Assembly (NCBI GenBank): GCA_023266575.1
Contig: JAHFPV010000011.1
Coordinates: forward strand, 62,001 to 126,000
Direction: 5' to 3'
Origin: Sphingobium sp.
GTDB taxonomy: Bacteria > Pseudomonadota > Alphaproteobacteria > Sphingomonadales > Sphingomonadaceae
DNA length: 64,000 nt
A program made the position numbers and the translations under genes. The notes under the pieces are model-generated. The model was not told the origin of the DNA. It ran no database searches and saw nothing but the letters and a program-made list of their open reading frames with translations. Positions 19,218-31,319 of the stretch are shown in pieces; positions within the stretch are counted from its first letter, which is position 1; each line of letters begins with the position of its first letter.

Positions 19218-20765
19218 ATGATCGCTCTTTTCCGCTTCATCCTCCTGGCGCTCGCTCTTGCAGCGCCGGTCGCCTCCCATGCCGAGCAGCAGGACATCGC
19301 CGCTGCCGCGCGGGGCGTCGTCCGTGTCGTGCTGGTCGCGACCGATGGCAGCGAAGCCTATTTTGTCGGGCATGGCAGCGGGCTGGCGGTTGCGCCCGAC
19401 AAGATATTGACCAACGCCCATGTCGTGGAACTGGCGCGTGAGGAGAAGAATCTCGTCATCGGCATCATCCCGTCCGAAGGGGCCAAGACCTATGGCGGGC
19501 GGATCATCGCCTTTTCGCCGGGCAACGACCTCGCCCTCATCCAGTTGGAACAGGGCAGCCTGCCGGTCAGCACTTTCTATGCCGGTGCCGTGACCGATGG
19601 CCAGCATGTCACCGCGATCGGCTATCCCGGCACGGTCGACCGGGCGCAGGGGCTGGGCCTCAAGCAGATGGTCGAGCCGGTGGCGACGGTGAAGACCAGC
19701 GGCAACATATCGGCGGGCCGCGCCAGCCGCAGCTTCGACACGTTGCTGCACACTGCGCCGCTGGCTGCTGGAAACAGCGGCGGGCCGCTGGTCGATGATT
19801 GCGGTCGGGTGCTGGGGGTCAACAGCTTCGGTTCTGTGTCCGACGGCAGCGACGCGGAGTTCGGCTTTGCCGTGTCCTGGCGCGAAATCGCCTCCTTCCT
19901 GCGGCAGGCAGGCGTGTCGTCGCTCCATACCGTCGTACCGTGCCGCTCCTTTGCCGACGCCGATTCGGCCGAAGCCGCCATCCTCCAGCGCGAATCGGCG
20001 ATGAGCGAGCAGAAGCTGCGCGCCAGCGACAGCGCGCGCCAACAGGCGATGGATCGCGCCCGCGATACTGCCGAGCGGGAGGTCATTTCCGCGCGCGAAA
20101 ACGCCATGGCCGGGGCCGCTATGCTGCTGGCGCTGGCCGTGCTGGGCCTGGGCGCTGGCGGGCTGTTCTACAGCCAGAAGCGTGAGAAACATGCGACCTG
20201 GGCGCTGGCGACCGGCGGGCTGCTACTGTTCGGCGCGCTGGGGCTATTCTTCTTCAAACCCAGCTTCGCCAGCATCGACGAGAAGGTCGCCGTGGCGCAG
20301 GACGGGGGCGTCGTCAGCAATGCCGCCTTCGCCTGGGCGGGCGACAATATCTGCAAGGTCGACATAGCGCGAAGCCGCCTGACCCTGTCGCAACCCAATG
20401 ATATCGGCTTTAACTGGGCCGAAGGCGGGTGCGTCAATGGCGACACCCAATATGTCGCCAGCGGCATCGGATGGCAGCGCGTCACCATCCCGGCGGACGG
20501 CCATTATCTGGCCTCCAGCCGCTTCGATCCGGTCAATGGCGTGCTGCGCGTCGATCGCTGGCTGCCCGATGGGGATACGATGGCCAAGGCGCGGGCGTTG
20601 GTGGGCGACAAGCCGATTCCCGCCTGTGGCAGCGACCCGGAGGCGCTGGCCCGGGTCGCCGCGCTGCAATCGCAAATGGCGGCCTTGGTCCCGGCCCAGC
20701 CCAATGAGCGGATTGTCTATCATTGCCAGAAAGGTCGGCTTGCTCCGGCCGATCCCGCACAATAG
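19218..20765 (+). CDS. Membrane-anchored trypsin-like serine protease with C-terminal extracytoplasmic domain
   Basis: 515 residues from the ATG at 19218 (MIALFRFILLALALA...; a Met five codons upstream is also possible). Signal peptide 1-22. The trypsin-like domain (about 25-235) has a complete triad: H68 in TNAHVV, D104 in GNDLAL, S187 in GNSGGPL. A helical Arg/Ala/Glu-rich segment (about 248-295) follows. Then two membrane helices (about 296-318 and 329-346) are joined by a short Lys/Arg/His loop, and a C-terminal domain of ~165 residues carries Cys pairs. DegP-like PDZ domains are absent. The frame is open back into ada, but that part is antisense shadow. Confidence 0.82.
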   Translation: MIALFRFILLALALAAPVASHAEQQDIAAAARGVVRVVLVATDGSEAYFVGHGSGLAVAPDKILTNAHVVELAREEKNLVIGIIPSEGAKTYGGRIIAFSPGNDLALIQLEQGSLPVSTFYAGAVTDGQHVTAIGYPGTVDRAQGLGLKQMVEPVATVKTSGNISAGRASRSFDTLLHTAPLAAGNSGGPLVDDCGRVLGVNSFGSVSDGSDAEFGFAVSWREIASFLRQAGVSSLHTVVPCRSFADADSAEAAILQRESAMSEQKLRASDSARQQAMDRARDTAEREVISARENAMAGAAMLLALAVLGLGAGGLFYSQKREKHATWALATGGLLLFGALGLFFFKPSFASIDEKVAVAQDGGVVSNAAFAWAGDNICKVDIARSRLTLSQPNDIGFNWAEGGCVNGDTQYVASGIGWQRVTIPADGHYLASSRFDPVNGVLRVDRWLPDGDTMAKARALVGDKPIPACGSDPEALARVAALQSQMAALVPAQPNERIVYHCQKGRLAPADPAQ

Positions 20766-20947
20766 TCGATTCGCGCTCACAGAAAAACTCAGTCAAATGC
20801 CAGTGATCTCGCACTATTGACGGAATCGCGCAGCATGACTTGCATAGTCATAATCGCGCTGCTAACCGGCCCCACAACAAGGGGGACGGGCGTAACTGCT
20901 CCCCCCTCTTTGCATGACCGGCACATCAAATGGAGGACGGTAAGCGC

Positions 20948-23034
<2,087 letters not shown>

Positions 23035-23040
23035 CATAAG

Positions 23041-23163
23041 CCCTCTCCCTTGAGGGAGAGGGTTGGGTGAGGGTGTACGACGCCAATTGGGCGGACCACC
23101 CTCTCCTAGTTCAACTAGGCGGCAAGCCGCCAAGTTTCACTACCTCTCCCTCAAGGGAGAGGG
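23041..23163. repeat. REP/MITE-like palindromic element in the atp operon
   Basis: The atpA-atpG spacer is almost wholly one element. Two 21-22 bp palindromic ends (23041-23062 and 23143-23163; core CTCTCCCTTGAGGGAGAG) are in inverted orientation. Between them lie smaller palindromes (CTAGTTCAACTAG and GGCGGCAAGCCGCC). The first end is followed by GTTGGGTGAGGG, a motif also found in the element inside valS (51439-51532). In RNA it would fold into a large stem between two co-transcribed genes. Confidence 0.8.
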
Positions 23164-23178
23164 AAACACGGGATTGAG

Positions 23179-24063
23179 ATGGCTAGCCTCAAAGAACTGA
23201 AGATCCGCATCGGGTCGGTCAAATCGACCCAGAAGATCACCAAGGCGAAGCAGATGGTCGCCGCCGCGAAGCTACGCAAGGCGCAGGCCGCAGCGGAAGC
23301 CGCGCGCCCCTATAGCAGCCGTCTGGAAGCCGTCGTCGCCTCGCTCGCCTCGAAGATTGCGGGCGGTTCGGGCGAAGGCGCTTCGCCGCTGCTGGCTGGC
23401 ACCGGCAAGGATGACGTGCATCTGCTGGTCGTCGCCAACTCCGACCGTGGCCTTGCTGGCGCGTTCAACGCCAACATCGTCAAGGCCGCGCGCGCCAAGG
23501 CCGACGAGCTGATCGAGCAGGGCAAGACGGTCAAATTCTACCTGATCGGTCGCAAGGGCCGTCCGGTCATCAACCGCATGTATCCCGGCCAGATCGTCGC
23601 CCAATATGACACGACCGGCGCGAAGCAGCCCGGCTATGATCAGGCGCACGCCATTGCGGGCGAGCTGACCGACATGTATCTGAACGGCAAGTTCGACGTC
23701 GCGCACCTCTTCTACTCGCGCTTCAAGTCGGCCCTCGCCCAGATCCCGACCGAACAGCAGATCATCCCGGTCAGGATCCCCGCCGACGCTGACCGCAACG
23801 CCATCGCCGCGACGGTCGAATATGAACCGAGCGAGGAAGCGATCCTGGACGACCTGCTGCCGCGCAACGTCGCGATCCAGCTGTTCAAGGCGCTGCTGGA
23901 AAATAACGCATCCGAACAGGGCGCGTCGATGACCGCGATGGACAACGCCACGCGCAACGCAGGCGACCTGATCAACAAGCTGACGATCCAGTATAACCGC
24001 AGCCGCCAGGCCGCGATCACCACCGAACTCGTTGAAATCATTTCGGGCGCTGAAGCCCTCTAA
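23179..24063 (+). CDS. atpG: ATP synthase F1 gamma subunit
   Basis: Central rotor shaft of F1. The 294-residue protein starts [20 protein letters not shown] and ends [15 protein letters not shown], both family hallmarks of the paired N- and C-terminal coiled-coil helices. The middle domain has [14 protein letters not shown]. It lies in the F1 operon between the repeat element and atpD (24 bases to atpD). Confidence 0.97.
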   Translation: MASLKELKIRIGSVKSTQKITKAKQMVAAAKLRKAQAAAEAARPYSSRLEAVVASLASKIAGGSGEGASPLLAGTGKDDVHLLVVANSDRGLAGAFNANIVKAARAKADELIEQGKTVKFYLIGRKGRPVINRMYPGQIVAQYDTTGAKQPGYDQAHAIAGELTDMYLNGKFDVAHLFYSRFKSALAQIPTEQQIIPVRIPADADRNAIAATVEYEPSEEAILDDLLPRNVAIQLFKALLENNASEQGASMTAMDNATRNAGDLINKLTIQYNRSRQAAITTELVEIISGAEAL

Positions 24064-25533
<1,470 letters not shown>

Positions 25534-25542
25534 ATCCAAATT

Positions 25543-25636
25543 CCCCTCCCGCTTGCGGGAGGGGTTAGGGAAGGCCTGTCATGGGCGATCCCTGACCAAC
25601 ATCCCCTCCCCCGACCCCTCCCTAAAGGGAGGGGGG
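25543..25636. repeat. Second REP-like palindrome cluster in the atp operon
   Basis: The atpD-atpC spacer contains a near-perfect palindrome CCCCTCCCGCTTGCGGGAGG (25543-25562, continuing to 25564), followed by GGTTAGGG, about 50 bases of unrelated sequence, and a second palindrome built on CCCTCCCTAAAGGGAGGG (about 25616-25633). Layout and base composition parallel the element between atpA and atpG, though the core sequence differs. Confidence 0.75.
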
Positions 25637-25646
25637 AGTAAGAAAA

Positions 25647-25901
25647 ATGGCACTGCATTTTGAACTCGTGACCCCCGAAAAGCTCTTCCGGTCGGAGGAT
25701 GTCTATCAGGTCGTGGTGCCCGGCACCGATGGCGACTTCGGCGTGCTGGAGGGTCATGCGCCCTTCATGTCGACCGTGCGCGACGGCAGCATCCAGATCT
25801 ACGCGACCGCAGGCTCTACGCCGGAAATCATCCCGGTCGAAGGCGGCTTTGCCGAGGTCAATGAAAAGGGTCTGACGGTCCTGGCCGAAAAAGCCGGCTG
25901 A
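25647..25901 (+). CDS. atpC: ATP synthase F1 epsilon subunit
   Basis: Rotor-associated subunit that can inhibit ATP hydrolysis. At 84 residues it contains only the N-terminal beta-sandwich ([37 protein letters not shown]), ending [14 protein letters not shown]. The C-terminal helical hairpin of the longer E. coli form is absent, as in many alphaproteobacteria. Last gene of the operon, followed by a clear terminator at 25946. F0 genes are not here; split F0/F1 operons are usual in this class. Confidence 0.95.
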   Translation: MALHFELVTPEKLFRSEDVYQVVVPGTDGDFGVLEGHAPFMSTVRDGSIQIYATAGSTPEIIPVEGGFAEVNEKGLTVLAEKAG

Positions 25902-25945
25902 TCACGGCACCTGACAACCGGCCCGACGCGGCACGGTGATCCAGA

Positions 25946-25970
25946 GGGGCGCTCGACAGCGCCCCTTTTT
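25946..25970 (+). terminator. Rho-independent terminator of the atpHAGDC operon
   Basis: An eight-base-pair G+C-rich stem GGGGCGCT/AGCGCCCC (25946-25953 with 25958-25965) with a CGAC loop is followed directly by TTTTT, 44 bases after the atpC stop. This is the textbook arrangement. Confidence 0.9.
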
Positions 25971-25979
25971 GTTGGGCGG

Positions 25980-26333
25980 TCACTCGTAAAAGGGCCGGAT
26001 TTCGACCTCGCTGGGTCCAGGCATCGGATTGGGACAGCGCTTGGCCCAGGCGACCGCCTCGTCCATGTCCCTGACATTCCAGAGCCAGAATCCCGCCACC
26101 TGATCGCGGCTGGGCGTGAACGGCCCGTCGATCACCGTGCGATCCGCGCCGTCGAATGCGATGCGCTTGCCCTGCGATGTGGGAGTAAGGCCATCAGCGG
26201 CAACCAATATGCCAGCGTCGCGCAAGGCGTCATTATAGCGACCCATCGCCGCCATCATCTCGCTCGTCCAGGGTTCGGGGAACAGGCCGGTTTCGCTATC
26301 CGGCGTCGCCTTCACCAGCACCATCACACGCAT
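25980..26333 (-). CDS. YciI-like (YCII/DGPF domain) protein
   Basis: 117-residue protein from the ATG at 26333, which follows a GGGAGG site; the frame is open to 26390. It starts MRVMVLVKATPDSE and contains FDGADRTVIDGPFTPSRDQVAGFWLWNV, the DGPF motif of the YCII-related family of dimeric alpha-beta barrel proteins. Such genes often sit beside ECF sigma factors, but none is here. The biochemical role is unknown. Confidence 0.85.
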   Translation of the reverse strand: MRVMVLVKATPDSETGLFPEPWTSEMMAAMGRYNDALRDAGILVAADGLTPTSQGKRIAFDGADRTVIDGPFTPSRDQVAGFWLWNVRDMDEAVAWAKRCPNPMPGPSEVEIRPFYE

Positions 26334-26451
26334 TGTTTGCCTCCCGATCGCGCATGTCAGTCTCTGCAATCGGCGGACGGGCCGCAACAATTATTACGCA
26401 TCATCAATCGCCGATTGCCGCGCCTCCCCCGCCTTGCCATGAACAGGGCCG

Positions 26452-27945
26452 ATGACCGCCCCGTCCCCTGCCCGTGCCGTTCCGCGCCCTTTGCCCGGCG
26501 GCTGGCTGATCGCCCTGCTGGTCGGCTGGCTGGGCGTCGGCCAGCTGCTGTTGTGGCGCTTTCTGGATGTCATGCCGCTCTGGGCCTATGGGCTGGGGGC
26601 GTTCCTGGTAGCGGCGCTCTGCGTTGCTGTCGTCCGATCGGCGCGCAGCTTTGCCGGGCCAACGCCTACGACATGGATGTTCTGCATCGGGGTTGCGACG
26701 ATCTTGCTGATGTTGGGGGGAGAGGGCCGCTTCTTCTATGCCAATATCGACTGGCAGGTGCGGTTCGCGGTGCTGCGCGACATGAGCGTCAATCCCTGGC
26801 CCTTCGTCTATAGCGCACGCGGCGAACCCGACCTGCTGCGCGCGCCGATTGGCATGTTCCTGATCCCCGCACTGGCGGCCAAGACGCTGGGCGAGCGCGC
26901 CGCCGACATCGCGCTGCTGGTCCAGAACAGCCTGCTGCTCGGCACGTTGCTGGCGCTGGGGTCCACCCTGTTTGCGACGCGCCGCGCCAGGCTGATCGCG
27001 TTGGTCGTCGTCATCGGGTTCAGCGGCCTTGATGCGCTGGGGCGCATCCTGTTTCGCGGCGGGCTGTCGGATCATCTCGAAAACTGGGCCTATCTCCAAT
27101 ATTCATCGACCATCACCCTCGCCTTCTGGGTGCCGCAACATGCGCTGTCGGGCTGGATCGGCGCGCTCGGCTTCCTGCTGTGGCGGGCGGAGAAGCTGCC
27201 GCTCGGCGTCTATCTGACGCTGCTGCCTTTGACCGCGCTCTGGTCGCCGCTGGGGCTGATGGGGGCAATGCCCTTTGCCGCACTGGCGGGGATAAGGAGT
27301 TTGCGAGCAGGCGCGCTCCACCCCGCTGACATCGTCCTCCCCGCGCTCACCACCCTTCTCTGCATCCCCGGCCTGCTCTATCTGAGCGCGGCAGGCGATG
27401 GGGTCGGCGTGCGGCTGATGGCGCTGTCGCCGCTGCAATGGGGTCTGTTCGAGCTGCTGGAGGTGCTGGTCTATGTCGCGCCCCTGGCGCTGCTGGTCCA
27501 TCGTCCGCGCTTTGGCCGCGATACGCTGACGATGCTGGCCCTCTGGCTGATCGCCATTCCCTTCGTCCAGATTGGCGCGTCCACCGATTTCATGATGCGC
27601 GGATCGATCTGCGCATTGATGATATTGGCGGTCATGGTCGCCGATGCCCTTCTCGGCGCACCGCGCGCGCGCGCCCCGCTGGTCGTGCTGCTGGCGATCG
27701 GGTCCGTCACTGGCATTGTGGAAATCCGCCGGGCGCTGGCGCATCCCGGCGCGCCGCAGGTCCGATGTAGCCTGTTCAAGGCATGGCACCAGAGTTTTGG
27801 CGATTTCCCGATCGATTCCTATGTCGCGCCGCTGGGCAAGATGCCGCCGCTGGTGCGGCCCGCCAATCCGGCCCCGGTCAGCACCACCGAACCCGCCCGC
27901 TGCTGGGAAGGGCCATGGCACCATCCTGACGATCCGTCAGACTGA
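26452..27945 (+). CDS. Polytopic membrane protein, possible GT-C-type glycosyltransferase
   Basis: 497 residues with about ten to twelve hydrophobic segments spread from residue 18 to 430, then a ~70-residue soluble C-terminus (KAWHQSFGDFPIDSYVAPLG...). The first large loop after TM3 (YANIDWQVRFAVLRDMSVNPWP) carries Asp/Arg residues where GT-C enzymes have catalytic acids. I recognise no specific family. It lies next to a methyltransferase and a DPM1/GtrB-like glycosyltransferase on the other strand. A role in moving or adding sugars on polyprenyl-phosphate carriers is therefore an inference. Its 3' end overlaps the convergent methyltransferase by 9 bases. Confidence 0.6.
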   Translation: MTAPSPARAVPRPLPGGWLIALLVGWLGVGQLLLWRFLDVMPLWAYGLGAFLVAALCVAVVRSARSFAGPTPTTWMFCIGVATILLMLGGEGRFFYANIDWQVRFAVLRDMSVNPWPFVYSARGEPDLLRAPIGMFLIPALAAKTLGERAADIALLVQNSLLLGTLLALGSTLFATRRARLIALVVVIGFSGLDALGRILFRGGLSDHLENWAYLQYSSTITLAFWVPQHALSGWIGALGFLLWRAEKLPLGVYLTLLPLTALWSPLGLMGAMPFAALAGIRSLRAGALHPADIVLPALTTLLCIPGLLYLSAAGDGVGVRLMALSPLQWGLFELLEVLVYVAPLALLVHRPRFGRDTLTMLALWLIAIPFVQIGASTDFMMRGSICALMILAVMVADALLGAPRARAPLVVLLAIGSVTGIVEIRRALAHPGAPQVRCSLFKAWHQSFGDFPIDSYVAPLGKMPPLVRPANPAPVSTTEPARCWEGPWHHPDDPSD

Positions 27946-28662
27946 CAAGATCGCGTAGAGCGACAGGCCGATGGGGAAGCGCACCCGGCCAAGCAGATGC
28001 TGTTCCCAGCCGAATATCCGCCTCAACACGCCGTTGACGGGTGGCGATGGCTGGGCGTCCAGCCCGCCCTTGCGCCCCAGCAAGCGGTGCGCGGTGCGGG
28101 TCGCGACCGCGAGGGGAAAGAGCAGGCTGTTGAAATAGCCGATCGCCTCGACCTTCAGTCCCGCCTCCTGCGCCACTCTGCGCAGCCCGGCCAGCGTATA
28201 GCGGCGCTTATGATGGTGCAGCACGTCATGGTCGGACCAGAGCCAGGGCACCGCCGGAACGGTGAGCAAAATCCGCCCCCCCTCCGCCAGTCGCACGCGC
28301 AATGCCGCAAGCGAGGCGCGATCCTCCTCCACATGCTCCAGCACGTCGAGCAGCGCGATCAGGTCATAGCGGGCACCGTCAAAACCGATCCGGCCCGGCA
28401 GCATTCCCGGCTCGATCCGGGCGATACCGCGTTCGCTGGCGTGGCGGCGCGCGTCATCATCATATTCCAGCGCATCGACGCGGCCATGGCGCGCCAGCAT
28501 CGCCAGATTGCCGCCGGTGCCGCAGCCCGCCTCCAATATGCGCGCGTCGGCGCGCGGCGCGATCCGGGTGCGGATCAGCGCGTCCAAAATGGCGCGGCGG
28601 GCGACGAACCACCAATGGCTCCCCTCCTGCGCGCTCAGGCTCGCATAGGCTGATCGGTCCAT
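27937..28662 (-). CDS. Class I SAM-dependent methyltransferase
   Basis: 241-residue methyltransferase. It opens with a W-rich segment (EGSHWWFVARRAIL) typical of enzymes acting on lipid- or sugar-linked substrates. Motif I is ILEAGCGTGGNLAML; the acidic end of beta-2 is DALEYDDDARRHA; motif II/III is LIALLDVLEHVEEDRASL; then RILLTVPAVPWLWSDHD. A hydrophobic C-terminal half may associate with the membrane. Its start overlaps the end of the upstream glycosyltransferase by 28 bases, so the two are translationally coupled and probably modify the same glycan or lipid carrier. Confidence 0.82.
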   Translation of the reverse strand: MDRSAYASLSAQEGSHWWFVARRAILDALIRTRIAPRADARILEAGCGTGGNLAMLARHGRVDALEYDDDARRHASERGIARIEPGMLPGRIGFDGARYDLIALLDVLEHVEEDRASLAALRVRLAEGGRILLTVPAVPWLWSDHDVLHHHKRRYTLAGLRRVAQEAGLKVEAIGYFNSLLFPLAVATRTAHRLLGRKGGLDAQPSPPVNGVLRRIFGWEQHLLGRVRFPIGLSLYAILSV

Positions 28663-29636
28663 TGATCCTCATCCCTGATTGGCGTTGCGACCGGCGCGAC
28701 CGACTGATCCGCGACGACATAAAGCGGCCGCTGCCGCACTTCGCGCGCAACCCGGCCAAGATATTCGCCGATGATCCCCAGACTGAGCAGATTAAGCCCA
28801 CCCAGCCCCAGCACCGCGACCATGATGGAGGCATAGCCGGGCGTATCGACCCCGGTGATGATCGTATGCGCGACCAGGAAGGCGGCATAGGCAAAGGCCA
28901 GGCAGGCAATGCCGCCGCCAATATAGGACCAGATGCGCAGCGGCATGGTGGTCGATGCGGTAATGCCGTCGATCGCCAGCGACCAGAGCTTGCCCAGCCG
29001 CCATTTGGTCGTCCCCGTCCCGCGCGCGGCACGGACATAATCGACCGTAGCGACGCGAAAGCCGATCCAGCTGAACAGCCCCTTGTTGAAGCGCGCCTGT
29101 TCGCCCAATTGCTTGATGACGTCCACGGCCTGCCGGTCGAGCAGGCGGAAATCGCCGACATTTTCCGGGATGGGATAATCGGACAGGCGATTGAGCAGGC
29201 GGTAGAAACCCCGCGCGCTGGTCCGTTTGAACCAGCCGTCGGTGGACCGGTCGGTGCGGCGGGCGTTGACGACTTGCGCGCCTGCCAGCCAGTGGCGGGC
29301 CATATCGACGATCACCTCCGGCGGGTCTTGCAAATCGACGTCGATCGGGATCACCGCGTCGCCGCAGGCATGGTCGATCCCAGCCGCAAGCGCCGCTTCC
29401 TTGCCGAAATTGCGCGACAAAGTGACGCAACGCACATCCGGGTTCAGCCGCGCCAGTATCGCCAATATGTCGCCGGTGCGATCGCTGCTGCCGTCATCGA
29501 CGAACAGATATTCGGCCCGTGCATCCGCGCCGATCAGCGCCAGCGCACGCCCCACCGCCGGACGCGCCACCTCCAGAAACAGCGACAGGCTGTCCTGCTC
29601 ATTATAGACGGGGATGACGATCGACAGGGTGCGCAT
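28635..29636 (-). CDS. GtrB/DPM1-like polyprenyl-phosphate glycosyltransferase (GT2)
   Basis: 333 residues from the ATG at 29636 (MRTLSIVIPVYNEQDSL). GT2 catalytic domain with FVDDGSSDRT, LSRNFGKEAALAAGIDHA, the DxD-like IDVDLQDPPEV, and the RFNKGLFSWIGF block. Two C-terminal membrane helices follow (GGGIACLAFAYAAFLVAHTI and IMVAVLGLGGLNLLSLGI). This layout matches bactoprenol glucosyltransferase GtrB/ArnC-like enzymes that load a sugar from a nucleotide donor onto undecaprenyl phosphate. The frame is open upstream to 29714, but this start gives the canonical N-terminus. It is coupled to the methyltransferase and divergent from a large membrane protein. Confidence 0.88.
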   Translation of the reverse strand: MRTLSIVIPVYNEQDSLSLFLEVARPAVGRALALIGADARAEYLFVDDGSSDRTGDILAILARLNPDVRCVTLSRNFGKEAALAAGIDHACGDAVIPIDVDLQDPPEVIVDMARHWLAGAQVVNARRTDRSTDGWFKRTSARGFYRLLNRLSDYPIPENVGDFRLLDRQAVDVIKQLGEQARFNKGLFSWIGFRVATVDYVRAARGTGTTKWRLGKLWSLAIDGITASTTMPLRIWSYIGGGIACLAFAYAAFLVAHTIITGVDTPGYASIMVAVLGLGGLNLLSLGIIGEYLGRVAREVRQRPLYVVADQSVAPVATPIRDEDQWTDQPMRA

Positions 29637-29753
29637 GGGCGCGATGATCCTCACGGAAAAGCTGCCTCTGCTATCGGCCATAATGGTTAATGGAAGGTAA
29701 GGGCGCGCCGCCATCCTTACGCTTCATTTACCATATTGCGCCATCACCGGCCC

Positions 29754-31319
29754 ATGCGCGCCATCGCCTCCCTTGCCAGCCGTCATCCGGTCTGGACGCT
29801 GATCCTGCTGGGGTGTGTGCTGATGCTGCCTGCCCTGCTATGGGGACCGGGCGCGACGCACAGCCATCTCTATAATCATATGTGGACACGCCATTTCGGC
29901 GAGCAGATGGCGGCGGGGCATCTCTATGAACGCTGGCTGCCGCGCAGTTTCGAGGGGCTGGGCAGCCCCACCTTCTATTTCTACCCGCCTTTGGCCTATT
30001 GGCTGTCGGGCGGGCTGAACGCGATGGGCCTCACCGTGGGGCAGGCGATCACCGGCGCTGGCCTGCTGCTGATGATCGCGTCAGGACTGGCCATATATGC
30101 GTGGCTGGCCGAGCGCGGGACAAGACCGCTCTTGGGCGCGGCGCTCTATATGGTTGCGCCCTATCATCTGTTCGACCTCTATGTCCGTGGCGCGCTGGCG
30201 GAATTTGCCGGGTTCGTCTGGTTGCCGCTGATCGCCTTGGGCATCCATTGGCTGCCGTCACGACGCGGGGTGGCGCTCCTCGCCAGCGCCTATGCCGCGC
30301 TGATCCTGACCCATTTGCCGCTGGCGACGCTGACCGGCCTGTTCCTGATCGCGCCGCTGATGCTCCAGCGGATCTTGCAGGATCGCACGACATTGCTGCC
30401 TGGCCTTATCGCCGGGCTGCTCGCCTTTGCGCTTGCCGCTTTCTATCTGCTGCCCGCCGCGACGCTCCAGTCGCATATGTCCACCGCTTTGCTGTGGACC
30501 GGCAAATATCAGGCAAGCAGCTGGTCGATCTGGCGCGAGGATGTGGAGTTGTTCCCCTGTATCGCGCTGGGCCTCGTCCTGCTCGCCTGGCGTGCGCGAT
30601 CGCTATGGACTGCGATCACGGTTGGCACCGCATTGGCGGCGGTCAATCTGATCCCGTCATTGTGGAGCATCGATCTGCTCGACAAGGTGCAATTCCCATG
30701 GCGTATCCTCGCCATCACCGAATTTGCCGCCATCACCGCGATTGCCGCCTGCCCGCCCCGCCGCATTATCGCGATCGGCGCGGGCGTGGTGCTGGCCTTC
30801 CCGCTGCTGCTCACCGGCCTGATCGCCAACGCCCTGCTGCACATGCCGGTCGATTATGCCAGGATCGATCGGCACCAGCCCGACGCGCCCGAATATCTGC
30901 CCGCAGGCTTTGATGCCGCGCTGGTCGATCGGGTCGATCGCTGGACTGACCTTGGCCGCTATGCCAGCCTCCCGCGCGGCGACAGCATCACCATCACTCG
31001 CCCCGGCCCCGTGACGATCGGCCATGCCGCCTTTCCGATCTGGCAGGTGACACGCGATGGCCAGGCAGTGGCAAGCCACGGCCCGCTGATCCGCTTCGAT
31101 GCCCAGCCCGGCACCTATCGCATCGAACGGGTGCGGCTGTGGCAGGAAAAAGTCGGCGCGGCGATCAGCCTGATCGCGCTGCTGGGGCTGGCGCTGCTGA
31201 TCCGTCGCCGGGCCATTAGCCATTTGTCAAAGTTTCCATCTTATTCACCTTCCCAAGCCCTATCTGATCGGCCTTCTTTCGGGCGGCTTCGATCGCGAAT
31301 TACTGGCGGAGACCTATGA
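29754..31319 (+). CDS. Large polytopic membrane protein (6-pyruvoyl-tetrahydropterin-synthase-related / YfhO-like)
   Basis: 521 residues from the ATG at 29754 (the frame continues from a TTG at 29736). About ten membrane helices run from residue 12 to 350. A ~100-residue extracytoplasmic beta-rich domain follows (YLPAGFDAALVDRVDR...ITITRPGPVTIGHAAFPIWQVTRDGQ), then one last helix (VGAAISLIALLGLALLI). The early loop HLYNHMWTRHFGEQMAAGHLYERWLP and YFYPPLAYWLSG are typical of PTPS-related membrane proteins, thought to be GT-C-like. It partners with the adjacent GtrB-like enzyme by position. Its stop overlaps the start of cpaF (ATGA), although the two functions look unrelated. Confidence 0.68.
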   Translation: MRAIASLASRHPVWTLILLGCVLMLPALLWGPGATHSHLYNHMWTRHFGEQMAAGHLYERWLPRSFEGLGSPTFYFYPPLAYWLSGGLNAMGLTVGQAITGAGLLLMIASGLAIYAWLAERGTRPLLGAALYMVAPYHLFDLYVRGALAEFAGFVWLPLIALGIHWLPSRRGVALLASAYAALILTHLPLATLTGLFLIAPLMLQRILQDRTTLLPGLIAGLLAFALAAFYLLPAATLQSHMSTALLWTGKYQASSWSIWREDVELFPCIALGLVLLAWRARSLWTAITVGTALAAVNLIPSLWSIDLLDKVQFPWRILAITEFAAITAIAACPPRRIIAIGAGVVLAFPLLLTGLIANALLHMPVDYARIDRHQPDAPEYLPAGFDAALVDRVDRWTDLGRYASLPRGDSITITRPGPVTIGHAAFPIWQVTRDGQAVASHGPLIRFDAQPGTYRIERVRLWQEKVGAAISLIALLGLALLIRRRAISHLSKFPSYSPSQALSDRPSFGRLRSRITGGDL

